DNA from: a virus
IMG/VR virus record: IMGVR_UViG_3300034082_002962
Location: 1-37,861 of that record
Strand: one strand, 5' to 3'
DNA length: 37,861 nt
Translations under genes and position numbers: made by a program
Part shown: piece by piece, positions 10,551-16,745 of the stretch
Layout: every line of letters starts with the position of its first letter
How positions within the stretch are numbered: the stretch's first letter is position 1
Notes under the pieces: generated by a model
Database searches by the model: none
Told to the model about the DNA's origin: nothing
The model's input: the letters and a program-made list of their open reading frames with translations, nothing else

Positions 10551-10764
10551 TTTTCTTTGTCAATGTTTTGCTGTAGGGACTTTCGTATCTGACACGTCCG
10601 CAGTCGGCACAATAGCATCGTAATCTGTCACCAAACCTGCCTGCATTCCAATCCTCTTCGATCACACTCCAGGTAGTCCAGCGATGCCAGTCTAACCGAT
10701 AGCAACGAAATCGCTGTATGGGATCTTGGCCTTTGATAACTCTGCTGGTATTTTGTTTGCTCAT
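10543..10764 (-). CDS. Small zinc-ribbon-like protein B
   Basis: A 73-residue protein from ATG 10764 (ATGA overlap). RCYRLDWHRWTTW and CYCADCGRVRY give the same C-x4-WHRW plus C-x-x-C pattern as its downstream paralogue at 10353. A basic tail (SKTLTKKNE) follows. The pair interrupts the FxLKW array but keeps the overlap pattern, so both travel in the same transcript. Confidence 0.72.
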   Translation of the reverse strand: MSKQNTSRVIKGQDPIQRFRCYRLDWHRWTTWSVIEEDWNAGRFGDRLRCYCADCGRVRYESPYSKTLTKKNE

Positions 10765-11042
10765 AAAAATTTTAACCTAAACATTGTGGCTGCTGCTTCA
10801 TCGTCGATCTTGACAAACCATGTGGTCTGGAAATGATCTCCTACTGTTTCAGACCGAGTACCCCATTCCCACCCTGCCCCTACGTATGCTCTACCGTATT
10901 CCTGTTCAACTTCTCTGTAGTATGCACCTACATTTTCTTCCAGCCAGGAGATCATTTGTTTCTTGGTATTCACCGTAGGGCTCTTTGATCTATCTCGATA
11001 TTGCAATCTTGCCAGGACCTGTTCGCTTATGTCAATTATCAC
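10761..11042 (-). CDS. FxLKW-array paralogue 12
   Basis: A 93-residue protein from GTG 11042, the only in-frame start near the upstream stop, with an 11-base overlap. Features are KKQMISWLEENVGAYYREVEQ (the array helix, W-L-E-E-N-x-G), a glycine/tryptophan turn and TTWFVKIDDEAAATMFRLKFL. The motif W is replaced by F. Unknown function. Confidence 0.78.
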   Translation of the reverse strand: MIIDISEQVLARLQYRDRSKSPTVNTKKQMISWLEENVGAYYREVEQEYGRAYVGAGWEWGTRSETVGDHFQTTWFVKIDDEAAATMFRLKFL

Positions 11043-11292
11043 GGCCCCACCTCAATGTAAACATTATAGCATCTTTTTCACGTTCGAACCAGAATTTTGA
11101 GCCAGTCCATGCAAAATGTTCTGAGCCAAATTGCTCACCACACCAATCGTAGCACACCTTATTTCTAGGACTCAAGTCCACTGAAATATACCCGTTGAGC
11201 AAAAATAAGTCATTCCAGTTTATGGGTTCTATCAATTTGCCAGAATCACGCAATTTCTGCACCTGGCGAATAAAATCCGCAATGCTAACCAT
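11032..11292 (-). CDS. FxLKW-array paralogue 11
   Basis: An 86-residue protein from ATG 11292, overlapping the upstream gene by eight bases. It starts VSIADFIRQVQKLRDSG, then INWNDLFLLNGYISVDL, then CYDWCGEQFGSEHFAWTG and FWFEREKDAIMFTLRWGRDN. The motif is followed by four more residues, one of the few members with such a tail. Confidence 0.8.
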   Translation of the reverse strand: MVSIADFIRQVQKLRDSGKLIEPINWNDLFLLNGYISVDLSPRNKVCYDWCGEQFGSEHFAWTGSKFWFEREKDAIMFTLRWGRDN

Positions 11293-11620
11293 GTTGTAAG
11301 TGGAACCATGTTTTGTCTGCCGGAGTCGCAAATACCAGCTGCCAATCTCCAGCCACATGAACAACATCATAGTTGCCGGGGAATCGAGTCTGCATACTTT
11401 TGTATATGTAATCTCTGCGAACTGTCAGTGTTTCGCCCATGTCCGTGGCATAGCGTTTTAGCCATTCTTGCCAGGTTTCTGGAACTGCCAACCCATGTGC
11501 AATTACCCACCGAATACCTTCATATACTTCGATATTGTTAGTGGTTGTATTCACCCGCATGCTGCCTATGGCAGGTTCTACTGGTCCGCTGGCGATTCGT
11601 CGGATTCCGGTGCTCGCCAT
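11285..11620 (-). CDS. FxLKW-array paralogue 10 with virion-like N-terminus
   Basis: A 111-residue protein from ATG 11620 (TAATG overlap). Residues 16-34, GSMRVNTTTNNIEVYEGIR followed by W, match a short repeat recalled from phage tail and fibre proteins (G-x-M-x-x-N-T-x-T-x-x-x-E-x-Y-x-G-x-x-W). The C-terminal part, ETWQEWLKRYATDMGE and WQLVFATPADKTWFHLQHG, is a divergent array domain that has lost the K-W pair. Like paralogue 18 it looks like a fusion. Confidence 0.76.
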   Translation of the reverse strand: MASTGIRRIASGPVEPAIGSMRVNTTTNNIEVYEGIRWVIAHGLAVPETWQEWLKRYATDMGETLTVRRDYIYKSMQTRFPGNYDVVHVAGDWQLVFATPADKTWFHLQHG

Positions 11621-11865
11621 TATAACCACCTCAACTTAAACCATGTGGCCAATTCTTCTCTGGCAAAGTGCCATGTGGTCATGCCAAATGAATAGCTATA
11701 GGACCAGGGGTATTCATCTGATACTTGATCACGGAACTCTGCTTTGGGGCCTAGGTTGGCATCACACCATTCTTCCATTGCTCCAGTATGTACTACAAAT
11801 ATTTTTGAATCTTTTTGATCTGTGGTCATATAAAATGACATCATTTTGACTTCGGCCGCTATCAT
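11620..11865 (-). CDS. FxLKW-array paralogue 9
   Basis: An 81-residue protein from ATG 11865 (ATGA overlap). It contains GAMEEWCDANLGPKAEFRDQ, the array helix, and ends MTTWHFAREELATWFKLRWL. The strand before the motif (SYSYSFGM) is rich in aromatic residues. Unknown function. Confidence 0.8.
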   Translation of the reverse strand: MIAAEVKMMSFYMTTDQKDSKIFVVHTGAMEEWCDANLGPKAEFRDQVSDEYPWSYSYSFGMTTWHFAREELATWFKLRWL

Positions 11866-12119
11866 AGGTTCAAGTACCGCATGCTAAAGAAAGTTTCTTG
11901 TGCATCGTTCCAAAAGTCCAGGTACACACCCTCTTCGGGTCTGCCATAATACTGTTCACCGAGCTTGTTCTTTCCTAACTCAGGATACTCTCTATAATTG
12001 CGTACAGTAAAACCCAGGACTTCTCGCTGTTTCCAGCTGATGGCCCATACTGATGCAGGATACTCTGCCCGGATGCGATCCAGTACAGGCAACCACTGTT
12101 TAATTGTCAGCTTGATCAT
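11862..12119 (-). CDS. FxLKW-array paralogue 8
   Basis: An 85-residue protein from ATG 12119 (ATGA overlap). It has TIKQWLPVLDRIRAEYPAS, then a YPELGKNKLGEQYYGRPEEG loop and VYLDFWNDAQETFFSMRYLNL. The motif is diverged (F-S-M-R-Y) and has two extra residues, much as in paralogue 20. Confidence 0.78.
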   Translation of the reverse strand: MIKLTIKQWLPVLDRIRAEYPASVWAISWKQREVLGFTVRNYREYPELGKNKLGEQYYGRPEEGVYLDFWNDAQETFFSMRYLNL

Positions 12120-12382
12120 TGTACCCACTTCAGTATAAACATCGCAGCATCACTCTTGTTCTTAAAATGAAATTTACCCGGGCCCATGTACACCCACGCA
12201 TTGTTGCGACCCCATGTGGCCAAGCACCAATCATAACAGTCACTCCAGGGATGGTAGGGCCAGTTGTTTGGCAAAGTGACAACAGTCCAGGTTGGGCCTA
12301 TCTTGTGATATGTGTCCATTTCTGCCATAACCTGATCATGGTCTTTTTGCCACGCAGCATGTTGTGATTCGTATTCGGTCAT
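12116..12382 (-). CDS. FxLKW-array paralogue 7
   Basis: An 88-residue protein from ATG 12382 (ATGA overlap). A charged N-terminal helix of about 25 residues (QHAAWQKDHDQVMAEMDTY) precedes the core SDCYDWCLATWGRNNAW and FHFKNKSDAAMFILKWVQ. The added N-terminal helix is not shared with neighbours. Confidence 0.82.
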   Translation of the reverse strand: MTEYESQHAAWQKDHDQVMAEMDTYHKIGPTWTVVTLPNNWPYHPWSDCYDWCLATWGRNNAWVYMGPGKFHFKNKSDAAMFILKWVQ

Positions 12383-12597
12383 GAAAACCTCAATAAAAAC
12401 CAAGCAGCATCAGCATCGTTCTCAAATACAAACCAGTAGAAGCCAACTCCGCTATCTATTTCACCATTCCATTCTGCTAATGCAGTATTATAACCATCGG
12501 GATCTCCTGGCGTTGTACAACCACACTCAGTAATAAAATTTATATACCATGGTTCTAAATTTGTTCCTTTCATTGGTGTCAAAAATTTAGCCATCAT
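12379..12597 (-). CDS. FxLKW-array paralogue 6
   Basis: A 72-residue protein from ATG 12597 (ATGA overlap; a second ATG follows directly). It contains EPWYINFITECGCTTPGD and YWFVFENDADAAWFLLRFS. The motif has F for W. Confidence 0.8.
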   Translation of the reverse strand: MMAKFLTPMKGTNLEPWYINFITECGCTTPGDPDGYNTALAEWNGEIDSGVGFYWFVFENDADAAWFLLRFS

Positions 12598-12773
12598 GAC
12601 CACTTCAATGAAAACATTATGGCATCCTGTTCGTGCTTGAACCAAAATCCGTCATACGTGTGATCCCAGGTTTGTAAGTCTATCTGCTCGCGTAACCATA
12701 TCCAAGCCGGCTCCTTAATGTTAGCCGCGGACACAAAAATCCATGGTTCTTGGCTCATTCCCCTTTCAGTCAT
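12594..12773 (-). CDS. FxLKW-array paralogue 5
   Basis: A 59-residue protein from ATG 12773 (ATGA overlap). EPWIFVSAANIKEPAWIWLREQIDLQTW precedes GFWFKHEQDAIMFSLKWS. The EQDAIMF block is almost the same as EKDAIMF in paralogue 11. Confidence 0.82.
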   Translation of the reverse strand: MTERGMSQEPWIFVSAANIKEPAWIWLREQIDLQTWDHTYDGFWFKHEQDAIMFSLKWS

Positions 12774-12985
12774 TCCCATTTCAATGCAAACCACACAGCA
12801 TCTTGTTTGAGTTCAAATTCAGCATGAGAATATCCAAAGACCATAAAGAACTTACCGGTACTTGGATACAATTGTAGCATACGTTTGATATCTTGCCAAG
12901 AACAATTGGCCATCCTGGCTCGGTTTATTCTGACTCGATGCCAGCATCGTTCCCTAATCTTCTTATCTTTGTTCCAGTATTTCAT
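12770..12985 (-). CDS. FxLKW-array paralogue 4
   Basis: A 71-residue protein from ATG 12985 (ATGA overlap). The N-terminal half is strongly basic (KKIRERCWHRVRINRAR), then SWQDIKRMLQLYPS and a strand leading to FELKQDAVWFALKWE. The basic start could contact nucleic acid. Confidence 0.81.
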   Translation of the reverse strand: MKYWNKDKKIRERCWHRVRINRARMANCSWQDIKRMLQLYPSTGKFFMVFGYSHAEFELKQDAVWFALKWE

Positions 12986-13233
12986 GACCACCTCAACAAG
13001 AACGCTGTACAATCCTGAGGATTGCGAAAGTAGTAAGTGCTGTGCCTGTCCAAGCTGATACTCCATCTGCGGTCTTCTGGTAGAACAGCGTCATCCAGGG
13101 GACCAAACTGTTCTATACACCACAACAATTTTTCAGACAACACAAGGCGCAGCCAGGGATCAACGGACATACAGGCAACCTGTTTCCAAACTGTGCCGTT
13201 GCTGCGATGATAATCGCTGACTCTAAATTTCAT
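12982..13233 (-). CDS. FxLKW-array paralogue 3
   Basis: An 83-residue protein from ATG 13233 (ATGA overlap; an upstream ATG two codons earlier is possible). It has EKLLWCIEQFGPLDDAVLPED, the array helix, then RWSISLDRHSTYYFRNPQD and CTAFLLRWS. Unknown function. Confidence 0.82.
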   Translation of the reverse strand: MKFRVSDYHRSNGTVWKQVACMSVDPWLRLVLSEKLLWCIEQFGPLDDAVLPEDRRWSISLDRHSTYYFRNPQDCTAFLLRWS

Positions 13234-13436
13234 AGCCATTTCAACTCAAACAATAATTGATCTCTAGATTCCTTAAATTCAATTTCTAACTTAAACCAAC
13301 AGTCTCGTTCTGCCTTTTCTTCGTAGTCCAACTCCAACATCTTGTAGCCCACAAAACTGCTACAGTTATCTACTGCCCAGTCTATCATGCCGTCAAAGTC
13401 ACTACCGGCAGCCAAGTATACTGTAGTTACGACCAT
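13230..13436 (-). CDS. FxLKW-array paralogue 2
   Basis: A 68-residue protein from ATG 13436, which lies inside the upstream KW codons (10-base overlap). FDGMIDWAVDNCSSFVGYKML matches paralogue 15. It ends FKLEIEFKESRDQLLFELKWL. Confidence 0.8.
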   Translation of the reverse strand: MVVTTVYLAAGSDFDGMIDWAVDNCSSFVGYKMLELDYEEKAERDCWFKLEIEFKESRDQLLFELKWL

Positions 13437-13663
13437 TTCAATACAAACAGTAATTGTGTGTCGTCATCTACATGATCGTTGACTTCAATAGTGTAAATTG
13501 GATTGTATGTTCCATCCTCTGTCGTAGCCTGTGTCCAAAGATGCCAGCCCAGGCTTTGAATATTCGATCCATGGACATACACTTCGGGCCCTACATGTTG
13601 TACAAGCCATTGCACACATGCTCGAGCACGATACACATCTGTGGTTTTAATTTTCTGCATCAT
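13427..13663 (-). CDS. FxLKW-array paralogue 1 (first)
   Basis: A 78-residue protein; two adjacent ATGs (13663, 13660) can serve as start, inside the end of the upstream gene. RACVQWLVQHVGPEVYVHG is the array helix and IYTIEVNDHVDDDTQLLFVLKWS the end. This opens the run of 21 members downstream of the 14697 promoter. Confidence 0.8.
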   Translation of the reverse strand: MMQKIKTTDVYRARACVQWLVQHVGPEVYVHGSNIQSLGWHLWTQATTEDGTYNPIYTIEVNDHVDDDTQLLFVLKWS

Positions 13664-14213
13664 CAAGCACTATCCATCCAAGTTGAAACAAATCTGCACG
13701 AATTTCGTCTGTGACCACACCTTCTGTCACATAGCTACTGCCATCAGCTTCTACTTCGGGTACTGTACCCGATAACCCGTAGCCATCTTCACTGCTGCCA
13801 ATACCGCTACAGTACCAGTCAATATAGTCGCCCGATTCACACATGTCAGCAACAATGCCGCCAGCTCTGCGCCAGCTGACACTCCATTTTTGATCTGTCA
13901 GAATAGGCCAGGTGTTGTTGCGTTGGAACTCTCGGTTGCACATGGCAGCATATAGATTTTGTGCGTAGTTTTTACTGCCGCGAACTCGTGACAGCATGTG
14001 CTCGCTGGTACGCAGATCATATTCCATGTTGTCCTTTTGCCATTCAGGGTCTACAAGATCAGCTTCATCTTGTTCTTTGGCAGTTTTCCAGAATTCAAGA
14101 TAGTGCTCTGGAACTTCCTCACCCTTTTCCTCCGCACGTTTGGTTGCTGCTTCGACTTGAAAGGTATGGCGTTCAGGGCTGCTGCTGGGTTTAGTTGAGC
14201 GATCTTTTGTCAT
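13647..14213 (-). CDS. Conserved T4-like phage protein, 188 aa
   Basis: Start ATG 14213 is chosen because longer extensions run through the previous gene. A charged N-terminal helix (residues 25-70) precedes SKNYAQNLYAAMCNREF, SWRRAGGIVADMCESGDY and IDWYCSG, then VVTDEIRADLFQLGW near the end. This series of blocks is recalled from a conserved protein of unknown function in T4-like cyanophages and related phages. It is co-transcribed with the paralogue array but lacks its C-terminal motif. Confidence 0.8.
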   Translation of the reverse strand: MTKDRSTKPSSSPERHTFQVEAATKRAEEKGEEVPEHYLEFWKTAKEQDEADLVDPEWQKDNMEYDLRTSEHMLSRVRGSKNYAQNLYAAMCNREFQRNNTWPILTDQKWSVSWRRAGGIVADMCESGDYIDWYCSGIGSSEDGYGLSGTVPEVEADGSSYVTEGVVTDEIRADLFQLGWIVLDDAEN

Positions 14214-14430
14214 CGCTGCGCTCCAATGCAGCAATAATTTGCTGCCGTGTATCTTCATCCAGCTCTTCAATGTCCTCATCAGTCAGCTCCGCGCTGTTTT
14301 CAAACAGCAGGCCCGACTCGGCAAATTCCTGGATTTGTTTTACAAACTCATCCAGTTCCTCTTGAGTACCTTCAAAGTTGTTGAAACAACCTGGATCAAA
14401 AATTAATTTGAGTGGTTTCTTTTCAGTCAT
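14191..14430 (-). CDS. Small acidic protein
   Basis: A 79-residue acidic protein from ATG 14430 (TGATG overlap with the upstream stop). It is helical, with EGTQEELDEFVKQIQEFAESG and a very acidic ELTDEDIEELDEDTRQQI region. Acidic helical proteins of this size in phages are often partner-binding or DNA-mimic proteins, but nothing here shows it. It overlaps the downstream gene by 23 bases. Confidence 0.7.
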   Translation of the reverse strand: MTEKKPLKLIFDPGCFNNFEGTQEELDEFVKQIQEFAESGLLFENSAELTDEDIEELDEDTRQQIIAALERSDDKRSLN

Positions 14431-14663
14431 CACATGGCCCGGATTCGGTTGATAACTGAATTGGCCTGGGACAGGTCCAGATCATCCTCTTGCATGTCTT
14501 GATCAATTTCTTCAAGAATTTCTTCTTGCAGTCGGGCCATCTCTGCCTTAATGGCCCGTACCGCAGCCAAAATTTCATCTGGGCTCTTGGTGTCGACCCA
14601 TTGGGATAACTGTTTACTATTCATATCAAGAAACATTCTGGGATCAATATTGTCGGGGTTCAT
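14430..14663 (-). CDS. Small acidic helical protein, first gene of array operon
   Basis: A 77-residue protein from ATG 14663 with CAGGAG 8 bases upstream, and a near-consensus promoter at 14697-14725. Residues 32-65 form an acidic coiled-coil-like helix (RAIKAEMARLQEEILEEIDQD). It is the first gene of the array operon and the only one there with a strong independent SD. Function unknown. Confidence 0.78.
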   Translation of the reverse strand: MNPDNIDPRMFLDMNSKQLSQWVDTKSPDEILAAVRAIKAEMARLQEEILEEIDQDMQEDDLDLSQANSVINRIRAM

Positions 14664-14696
14664 TGTACAGCTCCTGAGTTTAGTGTATAAAATATA

Positions 14697-14725
14697 ATTA
14701 TACTGCGAACTCAATTAGCGGTCAA
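14697..14725 (-). promoter_or_regulatory. Sigma70-type promoter of the array operon
   Basis: TTGACC (14725-14720), 17 bases and TATAAT (14702-14697) on the minus strand. It opens a unit of 26 consecutive overlapping genes down to 8382, with no other promoter seen inside. Confidence 0.88.
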
Positions 14726-14748
14726 CGATACCGCACAAATACAACGAT

Positions 14749-15123
14749 CTAAGGTACTGATCGTCTCTCGGGCATGTGATCTAGCCAATTTTTAATGCTG
14801 CTGTACATGGTGGCCATCATGGCTTCTTTGCTGGAATAGAATATTATTGCTTTTTTCTTGTAGTCAATGAAATAAGGATAGGTCAACTTACGGTCTAATG
14901 CCAGCAGCATGGTCTTATCCATTGTGATTTTGATATCGTCAAGTTCAACTGACCAAGATTCCAGACCTAATATTTTCATAGCTTGATAACCAAACACAGT
15001 CAGACGAAATCCGCCATTGTTGCGGATGTTGGTATACCAATGCAGCATGGCTTCTTCGAGAGTGATCCGGTGATCCTCAGGCAGTAGTTCTATCAGGCGT
15101 TTGGTTAGTTTACTTTTTGACAT
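14749..15123 (-). CDS. Conserved T4-like phage protein, 124 aa
   Basis: Start ATG 15123, overlapping the upstream gene by 14 bases. Blocks ITLEEAMLHWYTNIRNNGGFRLT, FGYQAMKILGLESW, MLLALDRKLTYPYFIDYKKK and FYSSKEAMMATMYSSIKNWL match a conserved hypothetical protein I recall from T4-like cyanophages. No function known. Last gene before the array promoter. Confidence 0.8.
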   Translation of the reverse strand: MSKSKLTKRLIELLPEDHRITLEEAMLHWYTNIRNNGGFRLTVFGYQAMKILGLESWSVELDDIKITMDKTMLLALDRKLTYPYFIDYKKKAIIFYSSKEAMMATMYSSIKNWLDHMPERRSVP

Positions 15124-15409
15124 GGGGGAACACAGTCTCCCCTTGTGTAAGCAACACAACTGAAAACTTGTCTGTGCGGAATTGTGTGTTTAACTTTTTG
15201 GCCAAGTTGATGGCATGGCCTTGATTGGAGAATGAAACCTTCTTGTACTTTGGTCCAGGGTACTGAACCAAGAGATTCGAGGTTTTAAGATTGATAGGTT
15301 GGCCATCGAAGAATACCGCCCATATTCCTTCAGCCGCCAAGACCTGTTCAGTCTTGTAAGTACTTTTATTTGTAAGCTCAACTAACACTTGAGGTTTAGG
15401 TCTTGACAT
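15110..15409 (-). CDS. Hypothetical 99-residue protein
   Basis: Starts at ATG 15409 with AGGAG 8 bases upstream. The sequence is beta-rich: VLVELTNKS, IWAVFFDGQPINLK, KYKKVSFSNQGHAINLAKKLN, FSVVLLTQGE. The layout suggests a small alpha/beta fold of alternating strands with one helix. No family recognised. It overlaps the downstream gene. Confidence 0.72.
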   Translation of the reverse strand: MSRPKPQVLVELTNKSTYKTEQVLAAEGIWAVFFDGQPINLKTSNLLVQYPGPKYKKVSFSNQGHAINLAKKLNTQFRTDKFSVVLLTQGETVFPHVKK

Positions 15410-15452
15410 TCATTAAACTCCTACATTTATTTATCAATAATGTAAGCCGTTT

Positions 15453-15665
15453 TTAGAAGGTGCCACCATTTACTTCTAGATCCACAGTGGGGTTAGTGGA
15501 TGCTGCTGCGGTGTTTTGTTCATGTAAAGTCTGAAGAGCCAACAGTATCTTGGTGATATCTGCATGAAGATCTTTGGCATCGCTCATACTCATTGTGAAA
15601 TCACGTTGCTGTCTAGCATCTGCTGCTTTAATTCGATCTATAAATCTATTGATATGCAAGCTCAT
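15453..15665 (-). CDS. Conserved 70-residue phage protein
   Basis: ATG 15665 overlaps the upstream stop (TAATG). RFIDRIKAADARQQRDFTMS and DAKDLHADITKILLALQTL form two helices, ending in a short DLEVNGGTF strand. The DA-x-DLHADITKLLL block is recalled from a widespread small T4-like phage protein of unknown role. Confidence 0.78.
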   Translation of the reverse strand: MSLHINRFIDRIKAADARQQRDFTMSMSDAKDLHADITKILLALQTLHEQNTAAASTNPTVDLEVNGGTF

Positions 15666-15904
15666 TAGTCATTCCCACAAGTGTTTCGCGATGTTGCTAC
15701 CGCTTTGAATTCCATATGCGGAGCAATGTCGTTATCAAATATCTGTGCCATCTGACGCCATAATGATTCACGCTCTTCTTTTGTCATACCCGAAGTCAGA
15801 ATAGATGTATAAGACGATTCGTTGTTTGGCCAGTCCTTGGTAATGCCATAGTCATGACGCCAGGTATGGCACATGCTGGTTATGATTTGATCTCTTGTTT
15901 TCAT
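15665..15904 (-). CDS. Conserved 79-residue phage protein
   Basis: Starts at ATG 15904, three bases after the MazG-like gene. RDQIITSMCHTWRHDYGI and GMTKEERESLWRQMAQIFDNDIAPHMEF are typical of a small conserved helical protein in T4-like aquatic phages. Function unknown. Confidence 0.78.
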   Translation of the reverse strand: MKTRDQIITSMCHTWRHDYGITKDWPNNESSYTSILTSGMTKEERESLWRQMAQIFDNDIAPHMEFKAVATSRNTCGND

Positions 15905-15907
15905 AGT

Positions 15908-16312
15908 TTATTCTCGGTTGATATATTTTGCCAATTCAGGCGGCTGCCATCCGGTTGGCTTCATGACCTTGCCATCTTCACGCTTACGAACACGACCAGT
16001 TAAGCTATCAATCTTGGCAAAGTTTGTGCTCATAACTTCCTTCCAAGCACCTTCGGCATCAACACCTAGTGATTGTAAAGCACCCACAGTCACAACCATA
16101 ATGTCGATTAGGGCATCAAGTGTTTCAACTTTATCAACTGGCAAATAACCGATACGATCAAGATTCTGATTTAAGCCTTGAGCTTCCAGTAATTCGTTGT
16201 ATTCTTCCTTGATAAGTTTTAGATACAGTTTAAATTGATCTTCGTTAGACTCGCCCACTGTTTGTTCGCAGGCCTTCATAAATTTTGCTTGGTCTCTAAA
16301 CACGTTGCTCAT
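15908..16312 (-). CDS. MazG-like NTP pyrophosphohydrolase
   Basis: A 134-residue protein from ATG 16312 with GAGGAA upstream. KLYLKLIKEEYNELLEA supplies the E-E-x-x-E helix, and ETLDALIDIMVVTVGALQSLGVD the E-x-x-D helix. The C-terminal AKIDSLTGRVRKREDGKVMKP is typical of phage members of the MazG/phosphoribosyl-ATP pyrophosphohydrolase-like group. It should hydrolyse nucleoside triphosphates. It is separate in sequence from the shorter MazG-like protein at 7522. Confidence 0.85.
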   Translation of the reverse strand: MSNVFRDQAKFMKACEQTVGESNEDQFKLYLKLIKEEYNELLEAQGLNQNLDRIGYLPVDKVETLDALIDIMVVTVGALQSLGVDAEGAWKEVMSTNFAKIDSLTGRVRKREDGKVMKPTGWQPPELAKYINRE

Positions 16313-16745
16313 TGGCTTGTTCCTCAGTGTGAAATGGTCCACGATACGGATATCGTTGTAGTGTAATTAGTTTGGGACAAAATTCTGTTGTCCAACTACG
16401 ACCTTGCTTGACTTGATACCAGCCGGCTGCGTACCAACTTTTACTGCGAGGTTCTTGAGTCCAAAGAGGTACCTGGTGTTTGACATCGTATATGGCATTA
16501 AATGCCTGCCCGGCTGTAGGGTATCCGTGCGCTGAATTTAAACTGACAGCAGCCGGTCTTTTAGCAACAGGTTCGAATGCAATTGCTATTTTTTGTTTGA
16601 TAACATTGATGTTCTTATAACGCTGTGTGTGGTCACCAATTTTTACGCTGAAGCCATCTGCACCGGCTTCTATATTGCCAACTTTGTTCTCGCCATCTTT
16701 TAGAATCCAAAATTGATTTGGTACAACAGTTTTAGCTATGATCAT
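16296..16745 (-). CDS. Conserved T4-like phage protein, 149 aa
   Basis: Start ATG 16745 with AGGAG six bases upstream, overlapping the exonuclease end by 14 bases. It begins IIAKTVVPNQFWILKDGENKV and GNIEAGADGFSVKIGD, a beta-rich domain, and has LNSAHGYPTAGQAFNAIYDV then a C-terminal half with PLWTQEP and WYQVKQGRSW. I recall this block order from T4-like cyanophages; the function is unknown. It follows the exonuclease and may act in DNA metabolism. Confidence 0.78.
   Translation of the reverse strand: MIIAKTVVPNQFWILKDGENKVGNIEAGADGFSVKIGDHTQRYKNINVIKQKIAIAFEPVAKRPAAVSLNSAHGYPTAGQAFNAIYDVKHQVPLWTQEPRSKSWYAAGWYQVKQGRSWTTEFCPKLITLQRYPYRGPFHTEEQANEQRV

Noticed and set aside
8382-13663. F-x-L-K-W tails as sliding-clamp binding peptides
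   Set aside because: The polymerase ends in FESLFEF, which fits the T4 type. The array tails are basic (L-K-W) rather than acidic/hydrophobic and are preceded by a conserved domain, so a clamp role is not supported.
8382-13666. CRISPR array or simple direct DNA repeat in the paralogue region
   Set aside because: The recurring ATGACC-type junctions are the codons for K-W-S plus stop-start overlaps, spacing varies from about 160 to 340 bases, and the intervening DNA is coding.
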